Assembly (NCBI RefSeq): GCF_021117365.1
Contig: NZ_CP088262.1
Span: forward strand, 620,001-684,000
Length of the DNA: 64,000 bases
Source of the DNA: Nocardioides sp. cx-173
Lineage (GTDB): Bacteria; Actinomycetota; Actinomycetes; Propionibacteriales; Nocardioidaceae
Direction: 5' to 3'
In this document: one piece after another, positions 28,190 to 37,392 of the stretch
Numbering within the stretch: position 1 is the stretch's first letter
Layout: each line of letters starts with the position of its first letter
Made by a program: the position numbers and the translations under genes
The notes under the pieces: model-generated
Database searches by the model: none
The model's input: the letters and a program-made list of their open reading frames with translations, nothing else
Told to the model about the DNA's origin: nothing

Positions 28190-28609
28190 TCAGCCGGCCA
28201 TGCGCAGAGCGTCCAGGGGGAGCGGTGCCAGCATGACGGAGTTGGCCACGTGCACGACCTCGACGGTCCCACCGGCCTCGCGTGCGGCCGCGTAGAGCAT
28301 CGCGGCCCACGCGCGGTCGGACTCGTTGATCCCGTCGCGGCCCGGCCGGGTGCGGAGGAACGCGACTCGGCCGCCGGGCACGGCCTCCGTGACCAGCATG
28401 CGCAGGACGTCGACGAGGCCGGCTCGGGACGGGCCCTCGTCGGGGAAGGGGCTGCACTCGGTGATCTCGGTGATGACCGGGGTCGTCGAGCCGTCGGGCT
28501 CGAGCACGATCAGCCAGAGGCTGTAGCCGCTGAACCCCAGCGGTCCCATGAGGTCACGCCACATGCGCTCGAGGTCGGCCTGGGTGCGGATCACGGCGGA
28601 GTAGGTCAT
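28190..28609 (-). CDS. Hypothetical protein
   Basis: Soluble protein of 139 residues. It opens with [26 protein letters not shown], followed by an alternating strand/helix pattern ([35 protein letters not shown]) that recalls a short RecA- or RadC-like core used by several actinobacterial hypothetical proteins. No catalytic motif, signal peptide or membrane span is seen. It lies on the same strand as glgM but upstream of no obvious partner and 66 bases away. Function unknown. Confidence 0.65.
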   Translation of the reverse strand: MTYSAVIRTQADLERMWRDLMGPLGFSGYSLWLIVLEPDGSTTPVITEITECSPFPDEGPSRAGLVDVLRMLVTEAVPGGRVAFLRTRPGRDGINESDRAWAAMLYAAAREAGGTVEVVHVANSVMLAPLPLDALRMAG

Positions 28610-28675
28610 GTCTCGACTGTGCGCCCGTCCGGCCGTACGCGCGAACGTCCATCCACAGGCGTGGGGCCGGCCGCC

Positions 28676-29863
28676 TCAGAGCAGCGAGCGGTAGATGCCG
28701 ACGGTGCGCTCCGCGATGGCCGACCAGCCGAACGACTCGACGGCGCGGCGACGGCCGGCGACGCCCATAGCCGCGGCCCGCGCGGGGTCGCCGACGACCT
28801 CGCGGAGAGCGGCGGCGAAGTCGGCGACGTAGGCGTCGGGGTCGAGCGGGGTGCCGGTGCCGTCGGTGGCCTGCGCGATCGGGACCAGGCGACCGGTCTC
28901 GCCGTCGACGACGACCTCGGGGATGCCGCCGGTCGCGGTCGCGACGACGGCGGTCTCGCAGGCCATGGCCTCCAGGTTGACGATGCCCAGGGGCTCGTAG
29001 ATCGACGGGCACGCGAACACCGTGGCGTTGGTCAGCAGCCGGGTGACGTCGTGGCGCGGGAGCATCTCGCTGATCCAGACGACGCCGGTACGCCGGGCGG
29101 CGAGGTCGGCCACGAGCACCTCGACCTCGGCCTGGATCTCCGGGGTGTCGGGGGCCCCCGCGCAGAGCACGATCTGCACGTCGTCCGGCAGCTCGGCCAC
29201 GGCGCGCAGGAAGAGCGGCAGCCCCTTCTGGCGGGTGATCCGGCCGACGAAGAGCACCGAGCGGCGGTCGGGGTCGACGCCGAGCTCGCGCACGCGGTCG
29301 GGGTCGACGACCGGTGCCCAGTCCTCGGTGTCGATGCCGTTGTGCACGACGTGCACCCGCGCCGGGTCGATCGCGGGATAGGCGGAGAGCACGTCGTCGC
29401 GCATCGCCGACGACACCGCGATGACCGCGGCCGCGGCCTCGTAGGCGGTGCGCTCCACCCAGGAGGACACGGCGTAGCCACCGCCGAGCTGCTCGGCCTT
29501 CCACGGCCGCAGCGGCTCGAGCGAGTGGGCCGACACCACGTGCGGGACGCCGTACAGCAGCGAGGCGAGGTGGCCGGCCATGTTGGCGTACCACGTGTGC
29601 GAGTGCACCAGGTCGGTGCCGGCGCAGGCGTCGGCGATCGCGAGGTCGACGCCGAGCGTGCGCAGCGCCGGGTTGGCAGAAGCCAGCTCGGCCAGGTCGG
29701 GGTACGACGACGTGCCGGCCTCGGCGCGCGGCGCGCCGAACGCCTGCACGCGGGCGTCGATGTCCGGGCGGGCGCGCAGCGCGCGGACCAGCTCGGTGAC
29801 GTGCACGCCGGCGCCGCCGTAGACCTCCGGTGGGTACTCCTTGCTCAGCACGTCGACCCTCAC
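28676..29863 (-). CDS. glgM: GT4 glycosyltransferase, alpha-maltose-1-phosphate synthase / glycogen synthase
   Basis: GT-B-fold glycosyltransferase of 395 residues. It opens [20 protein letters not shown], has the nucleotide-sugar-binding region VGRITRQKG and the family E-x7-E motif in [15 protein letters not shown]. Often annotated glgA; the mycobacterial counterpart next to glgC (Rv1212c) is GlgM, which makes alpha-maltose-1-phosphate from ADP-glucose and glucose-1-phosphate for the GlgE alpha-glucan pathway. Length and divergent placement against glgC fit GlgM. The start is a GTG that leaves only 45 bases to glgC, so both are probably controlled together. Confidence 0.88.
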   Translation of the reverse strand: MRVDVLSKEYPPEVYGGAGVHVTELVRALRARPDIDARVQAFGAPRAEAGTSSYPDLAELASANPALRTLGVDLAIADACAGTDLVHSHTWYANMAGHLASLLYGVPHVVSAHSLEPLRPWKAEQLGGGYAVSSWVERTAYEAAAAVIAVSSAMRDDVLSAYPAIDPARVHVVHNGIDTEDWAPVVDPDRVRELGVDPDRRSVLFVGRITRQKGLPLFLRAVAELPDDVQIVLCAGAPDTPEIQAEVEVLVADLAARRTGVVWISEMLPRHDVTRLLTNATVFACPSIYEPLGIVNLEAMACETAVVATATGGIPEVVVDGETGRLVPIAQATDGTGTPLDPDAYVADFAAALREVVGDPARAAAMGVAGRRRAVESFGWSAIAERTVGIYRSLL

Positions 29864-29896
29864 CTGGGGCAGGCTACTCGGTGGCGGGTTCGGGAC

Positions 29897-29902
29897 TACG
29901 GT
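29897..29902 (+). promoter_or_regulatory. -10 element for leaderless glgC transcript
   Basis: TACGGT ends 6 bases before the glgC ATG at 29909, so the predicted start point falls on the A of the start codon. No Shine-Dalgarno sequence precedes the gene. The 45-base divergent gap must also contain the glgM promoter. Confidence 0.4.
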
Positions 29903-29908
29903 GAGCGC

Positions 29909-31144
29909 ATGAGTGCGCGCAAGAGGGTCCTGGCCATCGTGCTGGCCGGCGGCGAGGGCAAGCGCCTGATGCCGCTGACCGCCGACCGCGCCAAGCCCGC
30001 CGTCCCGTTCGCGGGCATCTACCGGCTGATCGACTTCGCGCTGTCCAACGTGGTCAACAGCGGCTACCTCAGGGTGGTCGTGCTGACCCAGTACAAGTCG
30101 CACAGCCTCGACCGGCACGTCACCCAGACCTGGCGGATGTCGACGATGCTCGGCAACTACGTGACGCCGGTGCCGGCGCAGCAGCGGGTGGGCAAGCACT
30201 GGTACCTCGGCAGCGCCGACGCCATCTTCCAGTCCCTCAACCTGCTCCGCGACGAGAAGCCGGACATCGTGGTCGTCGTCGGCGCCGACCACGTCTACCG
30301 CATGGACTTCGCGCAGATGGTGCAGCAGCACTGCGACAGCGACGCCGCCTGCACGGTCGCCGCGATCCGGCAGCCGATCGAGCTGGCCGACCAGTTCGGC
30401 GTGATCGACGTCCACCCCGACGACCCGTCGCGGATCCGGGAGTTCCTGGAGAAGCCCACCGACCCGATCGGGCTGCCGGACAACCCCGGCGAGGTGCTGG
30501 CGTCGATGGGCAACTACGTCTTCGACGCCGATGCCCTGATCGAGGCCGTCACCCGCGACGCCACCACCCAGGGCTCCAAGCACGACATGGGCGGCGACAT
30601 CGTGCCCTACTTCGTACGACGCGAGCAGGCCGGCGTCTACGACTACCGGGACAACGTGGTGCCCGGCGCCACCGACCGCGACCGCGGCTACTGGCGCGAC
30701 GTCGGGACGCTCGGCTCCTACTACGCCGCGCAGATGGACGTCGTCTCGCCGCTGCCGGTCTTCAACCTCTACAACTTCGCGTGGCCGATCTTCACCTCCT
30801 ACGGCCCGCACCCTCCGGCCAAGGTCGTGCAGGGCGCCGACGGCACCGAGGCCACCGTCGACGAGGCGCTGCTCTCGCCCGGTGTCGTCGTCAGCGGCGC
30901 GCGGGTCAACCGCTCGGTCCTGTCACCGGGCGTGCGCGTCGAGGCCGGCGCGGTGGTCGACGGCTCGGTGCTGATGAACGGCGTCCACATCGGCGCCGGC
31001 GCCGTGGTGCGGCACGCGATCCTCGACAAGAACGTGATCATCCCCGACGGCGCGCAGGTGGGCGTCGACCTCGAGGCCGACCGCGCCCGCGGCTTCGTGG
31101 TCGAGGACGGCCTGACCGTCCTGGGCAAGGACCAGAGGTTCTGA
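29909..31144 (+). CDS. glgC: Glucose-1-phosphate adenylyltransferase
   Basis: Cytoplasmic enzyme of 411 residues making ADP-glucose from glucose-1-phosphate and ATP, the first committed step of glycogen and alpha-glucan synthesis. Motifs: [21 protein letters not shown] (nucleotide binding), [20 protein letters not shown] (metal/sugar site) and FLEKP, followed by a left-handed beta-helix C-terminus (hexapeptide repeats from about 310). The ATG at 29909 fits the conserved N-terminus. It is divergent from glgM. Allosteric control by sugar phosphates is usual for the family and not visible here. Confidence 0.97.
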   Translation: MSARKRVLAIVLAGGEGKRLMPLTADRAKPAVPFAGIYRLIDFALSNVVNSGYLRVVVLTQYKSHSLDRHVTQTWRMSTMLGNYVTPVPAQQRVGKHWYLGSADAIFQSLNLLRDEKPDIVVVVGADHVYRMDFAQMVQQHCDSDAACTVAAIRQPIELADQFGVIDVHPDDPSRIREFLEKPTDPIGLPDNPGEVLASMGNYVFDADALIEAVTRDATTQGSKHDMGGDIVPYFVRREQAGVYDYRDNVVPGATDRDRGYWRDVGTLGSYYAAQMDVVSPLPVFNLYNFAWPIFTSYGPHPPAKVVQGADGTEATVDEALLSPGVVVSGARVNRSVLSPGVRVEAGAVVDGSVLMNGVHIGAGAVVRHAILDKNVIIPDGAQVGVDLEADRARGFVVEDGLTVLGKDQRF

Positions 31145-31157
31145 GGGGCCCGACCGG

Positions 31158-31760
31158 TCAGGTCAGGATGCCGGCCGCACGCGCCGGCTTGGCGTACGCC
31201 TCGGCGAGGGTCGCGACGGTCTGGTGCGCGTTGAGGCCGCTCGGGTTGGGCACCACCCACAGCTCGGCGCCCGCCAGGTCCTCGGGCTGCCGCCCGAGCA
31301 CAGCCTTCGGCAGCCCCCACCCGGTGCGGTAGGCGGTGATGCCCGCGACGGCCACCACCGCCGGCGTCGTACGCCGGACGAGTGCGGCGAGCTGCGCCTT
31401 GCCCGCGCGCAGCTCGTCGGCGGTCAGGTCCGAGGCGCGGGCGGTGGCGCGGGCCACGATGTTGGTGATCCCGATGCCGCGAGAGCGCAGGTAGTCGCGA
31501 TCGGCGTCGGTCATGCCCGCCGACGGGCTGATCGGGCGCTCGAGGATGCCGGCCTGGAGCAGGGCCGGGTAGAAGCGGTTGGCGGGATGGGCGAAGTGGC
31601 TGCTCGTCGCCGCCGTCCAGAGGCCGGGGTTGATGCCGACGAACAGCAGCCGCAGCTCCTGGCCCGGGCCGGGGAGGAGGTCGGGCACGAGCGCGTCGCG
31701 GAAGGACTCCAGCTCGGCTCGGGTGAAGCTGCGCCGCTCGGGAGGAGGTGGCGTGGTCAC
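31158..31760 (-). CDS. mug: G/U mismatch-specific DNA glycosylase
   Basis: DNA-repair enzyme of 200 residues that removes uracil or ethenocytosine from mismatches. The uracil-glycosylase-fold signatures of the Mug/TDG branch are present: FVGINPGLWTAATSSHFAHP near residue 42 (GINPG with catalytic Asn) and the second loop PNPSGLNAH. The N-terminal tail is short. The GTG start at 31760 has a preceding GTC-encoded Val; the alternative is a few codons. Gene order beside glgC is not informative. It is divergent from the lipoprotein at 31818. Confidence 0.9.
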   Translation of the reverse strand: MTTPPPPERRSFTRAELESFRDALVPDLLPGPGQELRLLFVGINPGLWTAATSSHFAHPANRFYPALLQAGILERPISPSAGMTDADRDYLRSRGIGITNIVARATARASDLTADELRAGKAQLAALVRRTTPAVVAVAGITAYRTGWGLPKAVLGRQPEDLAGAELWVVPNPSGLNAHQTVATLAEAYAKPARAAGILT

Positions 31761-31817
31761 GACGCCAGCGTGCCAGGGCCTCGGGAACCGCGCCGTGACG
31801 GGTAGCGTCCAACCACC

Positions 31818-32336
31818 ATGAGACGGACCCTCGGAGCCCTCCTGATCCTGCCCGTGCTGCTGGGTGCCCTCGCCGGCTGCGGCGACGACGCCGAGCGGGC
31901 CGGCGACGACCCGGTCCCGTCGACGTCGACCTCGGACGGGGACCCCTCGACGAACCCCGCGGTCGATCCGGTCGTGGTCGCGCTGCTGAGCGAGACCAAC
32001 ACGGGTGGCGCCACCTCGGACGTGCTCGCGCCGGTCGACGGCGCCGCCCTGGAGGGTTTTCTGGCGCAGCTCGACTCGGGCTCGCTCGCCGACAAGGTGC
32101 GCAGCGAGGTCGAGCTCTATGAGCTGCCACAGGGCCACAGCCTGGGCGCCGCGGTGGTGACGGTCGGGTGCGACGTCCCGTCCGGCGTCGAGGTGACGCG
32201 GTCCGGCGACGGCTGGGCGGTCTCGCCGCACAAGGTGGCGAGCCCGCTGCCGGAGTGCTTCGCCCCGGTGACCACGGTGGTGGTCGTGGACGTGCCCGGT
32301 GAGGTGCCGCCCGGGCCGGCCCCCTCGGGGTTCTAG
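31818..32336 (+). CDS. Lipoprotein of unknown function
   Basis: Lipoprotein of 172 residues. The signal peptide MRRTLGALLILPVLLGAL ends at lipobox LAGC (Cys about 21). A Ser/Asp/Pro linker (about 25-50) precedes a domain of about 115 residues with two Cys (VGCDV and PECF) that may form a disulfide. No known family is recognised. TAGCGT lies about 10 bases before the ATG as a possible -10 for a nearly leaderless transcript. Its 3' end overlaps the convergent glycosidase gene by 4 bases. Confidence 0.65.
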   Translation: MRRTLGALLILPVLLGALAGCGDDAERAGDDPVPSTSTSDGDPSTNPAVDPVVVALLSETNTGGATSDVLAPVDGAALEGFLAQLDSGSLADKVRSEVELYELPQGHSLGAAVVTVGCDVPSGVEVTRSGDGWAVSPHKVASPLPECFAPVTTVVVVDVPGEVPPGPAPSGF

Positions 32337-33577
32337 GGGCGGCGCGGCCGGGTGTAGGTGACCTCGATCGCGTTGGCGACCTGGCGCTGCGCGCCGTCGG
32401 AGGGGCTGTTGCGCACGCCCACCGCGCCGCGGCGGCCGGGCGCGACCATGGTCGTCGACCCGCCGCCGTCGAGGTTGAGCGCCTCGTCGGCGCCGAGCTC
32501 GATCATCAGCTCGGCCAGCTCCACCATCGTGTGGCCGCGGCTGAAGTCCTGGCGGCCGTCGATCACCAGCAGCAGCACCTGGCCGGTGTCGCGGTCGATC
32601 CCGACCGCCGTGCGCGGGTGCAGCTCGCGGTCGTCGACCACCTCCATGACGCCGTCGCGCACCAGGAACCTGTTGCCGGTGATGGCCATCTGCGGCCCCT
32701 CGGCGATGCCGCCGCGCACGGTGACCCACGAGCCAGGGCGCAGGGCGGCCAGGCGCGTGGCGCCGGCGCCGCGACCGATGAGCAGCTGACCGCGCACGGG
32801 GGTGCCGACCGGGAGCCGGGTCCCCACCTCGACGACCCGGCGCTTCACGACCCGCACCATCCGCACGCCGGTGCGGACGCCGTCGGTGACGCGGTAGCCC
32901 GAGGTGCGCCCCCACTTGCTGGTGTAGAGGCCGATGCCGTCGGGCTGCACCGACGGCGAGTTGACGTTGGTGATGACCAGCCCGGGGCGGTGCGCCACGA
33001 CCAGGGCCGGCGTGAGGGGGCCGATGTCGGGCCGGCCCTTGGCGTCGAGGAAGAACGCGGAGTTCCAGCCGCTGCGGGGCCCGTGCAGCAGCCCGCGCAG
33101 GCGGCTCCGGCCGATGCCGAGGGGAGCGCCGGTGTCACCGATGTCGAAGAAGTCGCCGTTGACCCCGGCGATCGCGTCGTGGCGGGCGAGGATGTCGCTG
33201 ACCTCGTCGGTACGGCGGACGGCCCCGGGCGACCCGTAGCCGAGGTTGACCCCCCGGACCTTCGGGTCGACGGTCAGCAGGTGGGCGCGGACCGGGCCGC
33301 GCGCGTCGAGCTGGTCCCAGCGGCTGTAGGTGATGCCCGGCGCGACGCGCCAGGAGACGGGCGGGGCGAGCTCGCGGGTGGCCCGGCGCAGGGACGGGCC
33401 GGGCAGCGGCGCGGCGATCTCGCCGCGGACCCCGTCGGAGGTCTGGGGGACGCGAGAGACCTCGGAGACGCCGGGTCGCCGCGGGTCGTCGGGTCCGCCG
33501 CCGACCGAGGGTGACGGCGCCGCGAGGAGGGTGCAGCCGAGAAGCAGGGCTGCGACCTGGGGAAGTCGTGTGCGCAC
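32333..33577 (-). CDS. Secreted phosphodiester glycosidase (NAGPA-like)
   Basis: Exported protein of 414 residues with an N-terminal signal peptide (about 1-25). Residues about 90-410 form the phosphodiester glycosidase/NAGPA fold: IAGVNGDFFD, LDAKGRPDIG, GIDRDTGQVLLLVIDGRQ, ELGADEALNLDGGGSTTMV and VANAIEVTY. Relatives uncover GlcNAc from phosphodiesters in eukaryotes; bacterial ones act on cell-wall or exopolysaccharide phosphodiesters. The GTG start follows a GA-rich but weak ribosome site. It lies upstream of the S15-type peptidase and matrixin genes on the same strand, in a run of secreted hydrolases. Confidence 0.88.
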   Translation of the reverse strand: MRTRLPQVAALLLGCTLLAAPSPSVGGGPDDPRRPGVSEVSRVPQTSDGVRGEIAAPLPGPSLRRATRELAPPVSWRVAPGITYSRWDQLDARGPVRAHLLTVDPKVRGVNLGYGSPGAVRRTDEVSDILARHDAIAGVNGDFFDIGDTGAPLGIGRSRLRGLLHGPRSGWNSAFFLDAKGRPDIGPLTPALVVAHRPGLVITNVNSPSVQPDGIGLYTSKWGRTSGYRVTDGVRTGVRMVRVVKRRVVEVGTRLPVGTPVRGQLLIGRGAGATRLAALRPGSWVTVRGGIAEGPQMAITGNRFLVRDGVMEVVDDRELHPRTAVGIDRDTGQVLLLVIDGRQDFSRGHTMVELAELMIELGADEALNLDGGGSTTMVAPGRRGAVGVRNSPSDGAQRQVANAIEVTYTRPRRP

Positions 33578-33596
33578 CTCGTCCAGGGTAGGCGCC

Positions 33597-35189
33597 TCAA
33601 CGCCCCACGACGGGCAGGGAGACGACCGTGTCGTCGATGATCACGACGCCCGGCGTGCGCGACCCCATGGTCACGAACGTGTCGCTGACCGCGGTGGCCA
33701 GCAGGTACAGCGTCTGCCCCGCGGGCACGTTCACCGCCACCGATGGCAGCGTCACCCGCCGCGCGACCCCGGTGACGGGGGAGACCTCGCGCAGCGGCAG
33801 CACGTTGTTCTGCACCAGGCGAGCGGTCGCCGGCGAGGTGCCGACGGCCAGGCCGTAGAACGCGCGGTTCTCGAGCCCGAGCGCGGTGACCTTGCCGGTG
33901 AGGTACGGCGACCCGGCGATCCGTACGGGGCCCTTCACGACCGGCACCGCCACCGGCGCGCCCGCCGGTCCCACGGTGGTGGCGACCGTGCCGACGGCGT
34001 ACCGCCGCGTTGGCGCGACCGAGCGCACGGTCGTGCAGGTGCTGGACGGGGTGGCGAGGTGGATGCGGCCCCAGCCGCGCAGGCCGGTCTTGCGCCCCTT
34101 GAGCCTGGCGTCGAAGAAGCGGATCGAGAGCGCCCGGAAGTCGCCGCCGGCGAGCCTCCTGCTGCACGGGTCGGAGGTAACGTCGATCCCGGCGGGCAGC
34201 AGGTTCGGCAGCACGTGGCCGCCGTTGTAGCCGACGAAGATGCTCTGCTTGCGGGCGCGCTTGGTGAGGCCGCGCTGCCAGTTGGCCAGGCCCTGCTGCA
34301 GCGGGAAGAGGGTGTCGGTGGTGCCCTGGCCGAGGAGCACCGGGATGTCGAGACGACGACCGTGGTCGGCGTGCCACTTGGGTCCGTTGCGCTCGAAGAA
34401 CGACACCAGGTCCTGCCCGCCGGGCAGCGAGCCGTCGGGCCACTGGCCGGTCGCGGCGCCCTCGACCAGCGCCTGGTAGACGCGCTCGGGCAGCGCCTGC
34501 GAGGGCAGTGCCGCGGCGCTCAGGCCCAGCGCCCACTCGGTGCGCGTCACGCCCTCGGGGGCGAGGCTCTGGGAGAGGTCGTGCCAGGTGATCTCGGGCG
34601 CGAGGGCGTCGAAGACCGGCTTGCCCCGCAGCCGCAGGGACTCGAAGGCGCCGAGCAGCTGGTAGCCGCCGCCGTAGCTGCCGCCGATCGCGCCGAGGCG
34701 CGGGTCGCCCCTGCCGTCCTGGCGCACCCAGCGCAGCCGGCTGACCAGCCGCACCAGCGCCCGCACGTCCTTGCCCTCGTAGGCGGGGCTCTCGACGTGC
34801 GCCTTGCCGCCGGACTCGCCCCAGCCGCGCTGGTCGAACGAGATCACGCCGTACCCGGCCCGGGTGAACGCGGCGAGCGCCGCCGGGTCCTTGGTGCGCG
34901 ACCCGCCCCAGCCGTGGCTGTGCATGAGCATCGGGACCCGCCGCTTCGCGGTGGCGCGCGCCGGCTTGAAGACCGAGTAGCAGATCTTGACCGGCGCGCC
35001 GCCCTTCGTCTCCGGGGCGCTCCTCAGGCAGCCGTGGGTCACCGTGACCTTGCCCGCCGCGGTCGGCGGTGCCGCCGGCGCCGGGGCGGCGGAGGTGGCG
35101 GGCGCGGCGCTCAGGCCGGCGGCCAGGCCGGCGGTCAGGCCGGCGGTCAGCAGGGCGGTGGCGAGCGGCAGGGCGAGGCGGGAGGTCAT
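33597..35189 (-). CDS. Secreted S15/CocE-type alpha/beta-hydrolase peptidase
   Basis: Exported protein of 530 residues with a signal peptide and a low-complexity Ala/Gly run (TAGLTAGLAAGLSAAP) before residue 45. The X-Pro dipeptidyl-peptidase/CocE-like core follows: HGWGG oxyanion segment, DQRGWGESGG, nucleophile Ser in GGSYGGGYQL, Asp in GQGTTDTLFP and His in GYNGGHVLP. A C-terminal beta-sandwich (about 400-530) is typical of the family. Acyl peptides or esters are likely substrates. It is separated from the upstream matrixin gene by 57 bases on the same strand. Confidence 0.85.
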   Translation of the reverse strand: MTSRLALPLATALLTAGLTAGLAAGLSAAPATSAAPAPAAPPTAAGKVTVTHGCLRSAPETKGGAPVKICYSVFKPARATAKRRVPMLMHSHGWGGSRTKDPAALAAFTRAGYGVISFDQRGWGESGGKAHVESPAYEGKDVRALVRLVSRLRWVRQDGRGDPRLGAIGGSYGGGYQLLGAFESLRLRGKPVFDALAPEITWHDLSQSLAPEGVTRTEWALGLSAAALPSQALPERVYQALVEGAATGQWPDGSLPGGQDLVSFFERNGPKWHADHGRRLDIPVLLGQGTTDTLFPLQQGLANWQRGLTKRARKQSIFVGYNGGHVLPNLLPAGIDVTSDPCSRRLAGGDFRALSIRFFDARLKGRKTGLRGWGRIHLATPSSTCTTVRSVAPTRRYAVGTVATTVGPAGAPVAVPVVKGPVRIAGSPYLTGKVTALGLENRAFYGLAVGTSPATARLVQNNVLPLREVSPVTGVARRVTLPSVAVNVPAGQTLYLLATAVSDTFVTMGSRTPGVVIIDDTVVSLPVVGR

Positions 35190-35245
35190 GCCGTGCTCAA
35201 CTGCCGACCCCGGCCGGGGTCACGCTCGGGCCCGGCCGAGCGCCG

Positions 35246-36166
35246 TCAGCCGCAGGGCGCGTCGCCGAGGATGGCCAGGCCGCTGAGGTCGCCGGGGCCC
35301 AGGCTGGTCACCTGGGCGGTGGGGTACATCAGCTCGTTCGGGTCGTCGACGTGGTCGAGACCGACCAGGTGGCCGAGCTCGTGCACGATGATCGCGCGCT
35401 GCTGGGCCTCCGGGTCGCGCGTGGCCTCGATCTCCTCGAAGGCGTCCCGGTCCAGGACGACCCGGCCGGTGACGTACCGGGTGAACATCCCGTCGTCGCG
35501 GCCCATCGGCCCGGCCAGCCCGGCGACGTCGCCGGCCAGTCCCTCGACCTCGTCGGCGTCCGCCCACCCGATGAGCACCGGACCTGGCCGCCCCGACGGG
35601 TCCACGCGGCCCTCGAAGTCGCGGTCGTCGGTGGTGCCGCCGTCCTCGAACCGCAGCCCGGTGGCCTCGCTGATGGTCTCGACCGCGTCGTCGAGCAGGT
35701 CCTCCCAGTCGTCCGGCGCCCCGTCGGGGTTGACGACGTACTCGACCGGGCGGCAGGGGCTCCACGCGACCGGCTGGTCGGTCCCTGGACGCGTCGACAG
35801 GAACTCGTAGCTGCCGCTCCCGTCGCCGGCGACCCGGTCGTTGAGCCGGTCCTCGATGCCCAGCCAGCTGCGGACCTGGGCGGCCCCGGGGCTGAGGTTG
35901 AGACCCACCAGCCCGACGATCACGGCGACGGTGAAGCCGATGGTGAAGTAGGTCCGGCGACGATCCGGGGTGGCTCCGGGCGGCCGCTCGGCCCGCTCCC
36001 GGCCTCGGCGGCGCCGTCGCGGGGGGCGCGGCAGGCCGCCCCGGATCGGCGTGACGTCCGCCCCGTCAGGGCCCGCGTCGGTCGTCTCCATGGCCCGGAT
36101 CTCGCGCAGCAGGTCGCGCTGCCACTGCCGATCGGCGCGCCGCCGTGACCATCCGGACCCTCCCAT
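35246..36166 (-). CDS. Membrane-anchored matrixin-type metalloprotease
   Basis: Protein of 306 residues. Residues 1-70 are cytoplasmic and strongly basic (RPPRRRRRGRE), about 72-90 is a membrane anchor (YFTIGFTVAVIVGLVGL), and the outer part holds an M10-type metalloprotease with the zinc motif H262-E-L-G-H266-x5-H272 and the downstream Met-turn region NELMYP. It would cleave proteins outside the membrane. No pro-peptide Cys switch is visible. It is divergent from the orphan methyltransferase by 38 bases. The start could be at a later Met (RAMETTD), which would shorten the tail by about 25 residues. Confidence 0.8.
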   Translation of the reverse strand: MGGSGWSRRRADRQWQRDLLREIRAMETTDAGPDGADVTPIRGGLPRPPRRRRRGRERAERPPGATPDRRRTYFTIGFTVAVIVGLVGLNLSPGAAQVRSWLGIEDRLNDRVAGDGSGSYEFLSTRPGTDQPVAWSPCRPVEYVVNPDGAPDDWEDLLDDAVETISEATGLRFEDGGTTDDRDFEGRVDPSGRPGPVLIGWADADEVEGLAGDVAGLAGPMGRDDGMFTRYVTGRVVLDRDAFEEIEATRDPEAQQRAIIVHELGHLVGLDHVDDPNELMYPTAQVTSLGPGDLSGLAILGDAPCG

Positions 36167-36204
36167 GCCCGAAATGATGTCCGACCACCGGTTACCGTGC
36201 GCCC

Positions 36205-37389
36205 GTGACCGTCGAACCCCCGCCGTGGAACACGTTCGTCGCGGGCGACAACCTCGACGTGCTCCCCGGGCTCCCGCCCGGCAGCGTCGACCTGGTCTAC
36301 ATCGACCCGCCCTACAACACCGGCAACGACTTCGCCTACGCCGACGACATCCGCGGCGTCGGCGGCGCGAGCCGGCATGAGGCCTGGGTGGCGATGATGC
36401 GGCCTCGCCTCGTGGCCGCGCGCGAGGTGCTCGCGGACACCGGCGCGATCTTCGTCAGCATCGACGACAACGAGGCGGCGTACCTGCGCCTGCTCATGGA
36501 CGAGGTGTACGGCGAGCAGAACCTGCTCGCGCAGATCGTGGTCAACCTCAACCCCAAGGGCCGCCAGCTGGGCAAGGGGTTCGCGACCAACCACGAGTAC
36601 CTGCTCGTCTACGCGCGCGACGCCCGCCGCTGCGTGCTCGACGCCAGCACCAGCGACACCGTCGACGAGCGCGACTTCCCGCTGGCCGGGCCCGACGGGC
36701 GGCGCTTCCGGCACCTGCCGTTGCGCAACACGAACAAGAAGTTCAACCCCGCGACCGCGCGCACCCTGCACTTCCCGGTCTGGGGCGACCCGGTCGGCGG
36801 CGCGGTCCGCACGGCGCCGTTCGAGGGCGCGGTCGAGGTGCTGCCGGTGTTCGGCGACGGCACCCCGGCGGTCTGGCGGTGGAGCCGGCCGCGCATCGAC
36901 GAGCGCCCCGACGACCTCGTGTGCCGCGTCATCAAGGGGGTGCGCGGCGCGCGGGTCGACGTGTTCCAGAAGGACTGGCTGCACCGCGACGTCCCGGGCG
37001 GGCGCCGCAAGAAGCTGCGCACCATCTGGATGGCCGAGGAGGTCGGCTCCACCGACACCGCGGTCGCCGAGCTCAAGGCGGTGCTCGGCCACGTCTTCGA
37101 GTCGCCCAAGCCGACCGGGTTGATCCTGCGGATCCTGCAGACGATGCCCGCGGACGCGCGGGTGCTCGACTTCTTCGCCGGCAGCGGTACGACGGGGCAC
37201 GCGGTGGCGCTCGCCAACGCCGCCGACGGCGGCACCCGCACCTGCCTCTCGGTGAACTCGACCGAGCCCACCCGGGTCGGCTCCAACGCCCAGCTCGCGG
37301 GCTACGCCACCGTCGCCGACGTCACCCGCGCCCGGCTGCGCGCCGTGGCCGAGCGGGTCGGCGGCGGGTTCGCCGACCTGACGCCGTAA
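36205..37389 (+). CDS. Orphan N6-adenine/N4-cytosine DNA methyltransferase, beta class
   Basis: SAM-dependent DNA methyltransferase of 394 residues. The catalytic motif DPPY (34-37, in YIDPPYNTGNDF) precedes the SAM-binding motif FFAGSGTTGHA near residue 325, which is the order of the beta class (type III Mod-like and related). An approximately 130-residue target-recognition region lies between. No restriction subunit, specificity subunit or Res helicase gene is nearby, so it is an orphan enzyme, possibly protective or regulatory. The GTG start has no Shine-Dalgarno sequence; TACCGT lies 5 bases upstream. It overlaps nothing and faces the LysR gene's end. Confidence 0.85.
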   Translation: MTVEPPPWNTFVAGDNLDVLPGLPPGSVDLVYIDPPYNTGNDFAYADDIRGVGGASRHEAWVAMMRPRLVAAREVLADTGAIFVSIDDNEAAYLRLLMDEVYGEQNLLAQIVVNLNPKGRQLGKGFATNHEYLLVYARDARRCVLDASTSDTVDERDFPLAGPDGRRFRHLPLRNTNKKFNPATARTLHFPVWGDPVGGAVRTAPFEGAVEVLPVFGDGTPAVWRWSRPRIDERPDDLVCRVIKGVRGARVDVFQKDWLHRDVPGGRRKKLRTIWMAEEVGSTDTAVAELKAVLGHVFESPKPTGLILRILQTMPADARVLDFFAGSGTTGHAVALANAADGGTRTCLSVNSTEPTRVGSNAQLAGYATVADVTRARLRAVAERVGGGFADLTP

Positions 37390-37392
37390 GGG

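Noticed and set aside
34987..35140. Repeated GGCGGTCAGGCCGG-like units
   Set aside because: They encode the Ala/Gly signal-peptide run of the S15-type peptidase; ordinary low complexity rather than a separate element.
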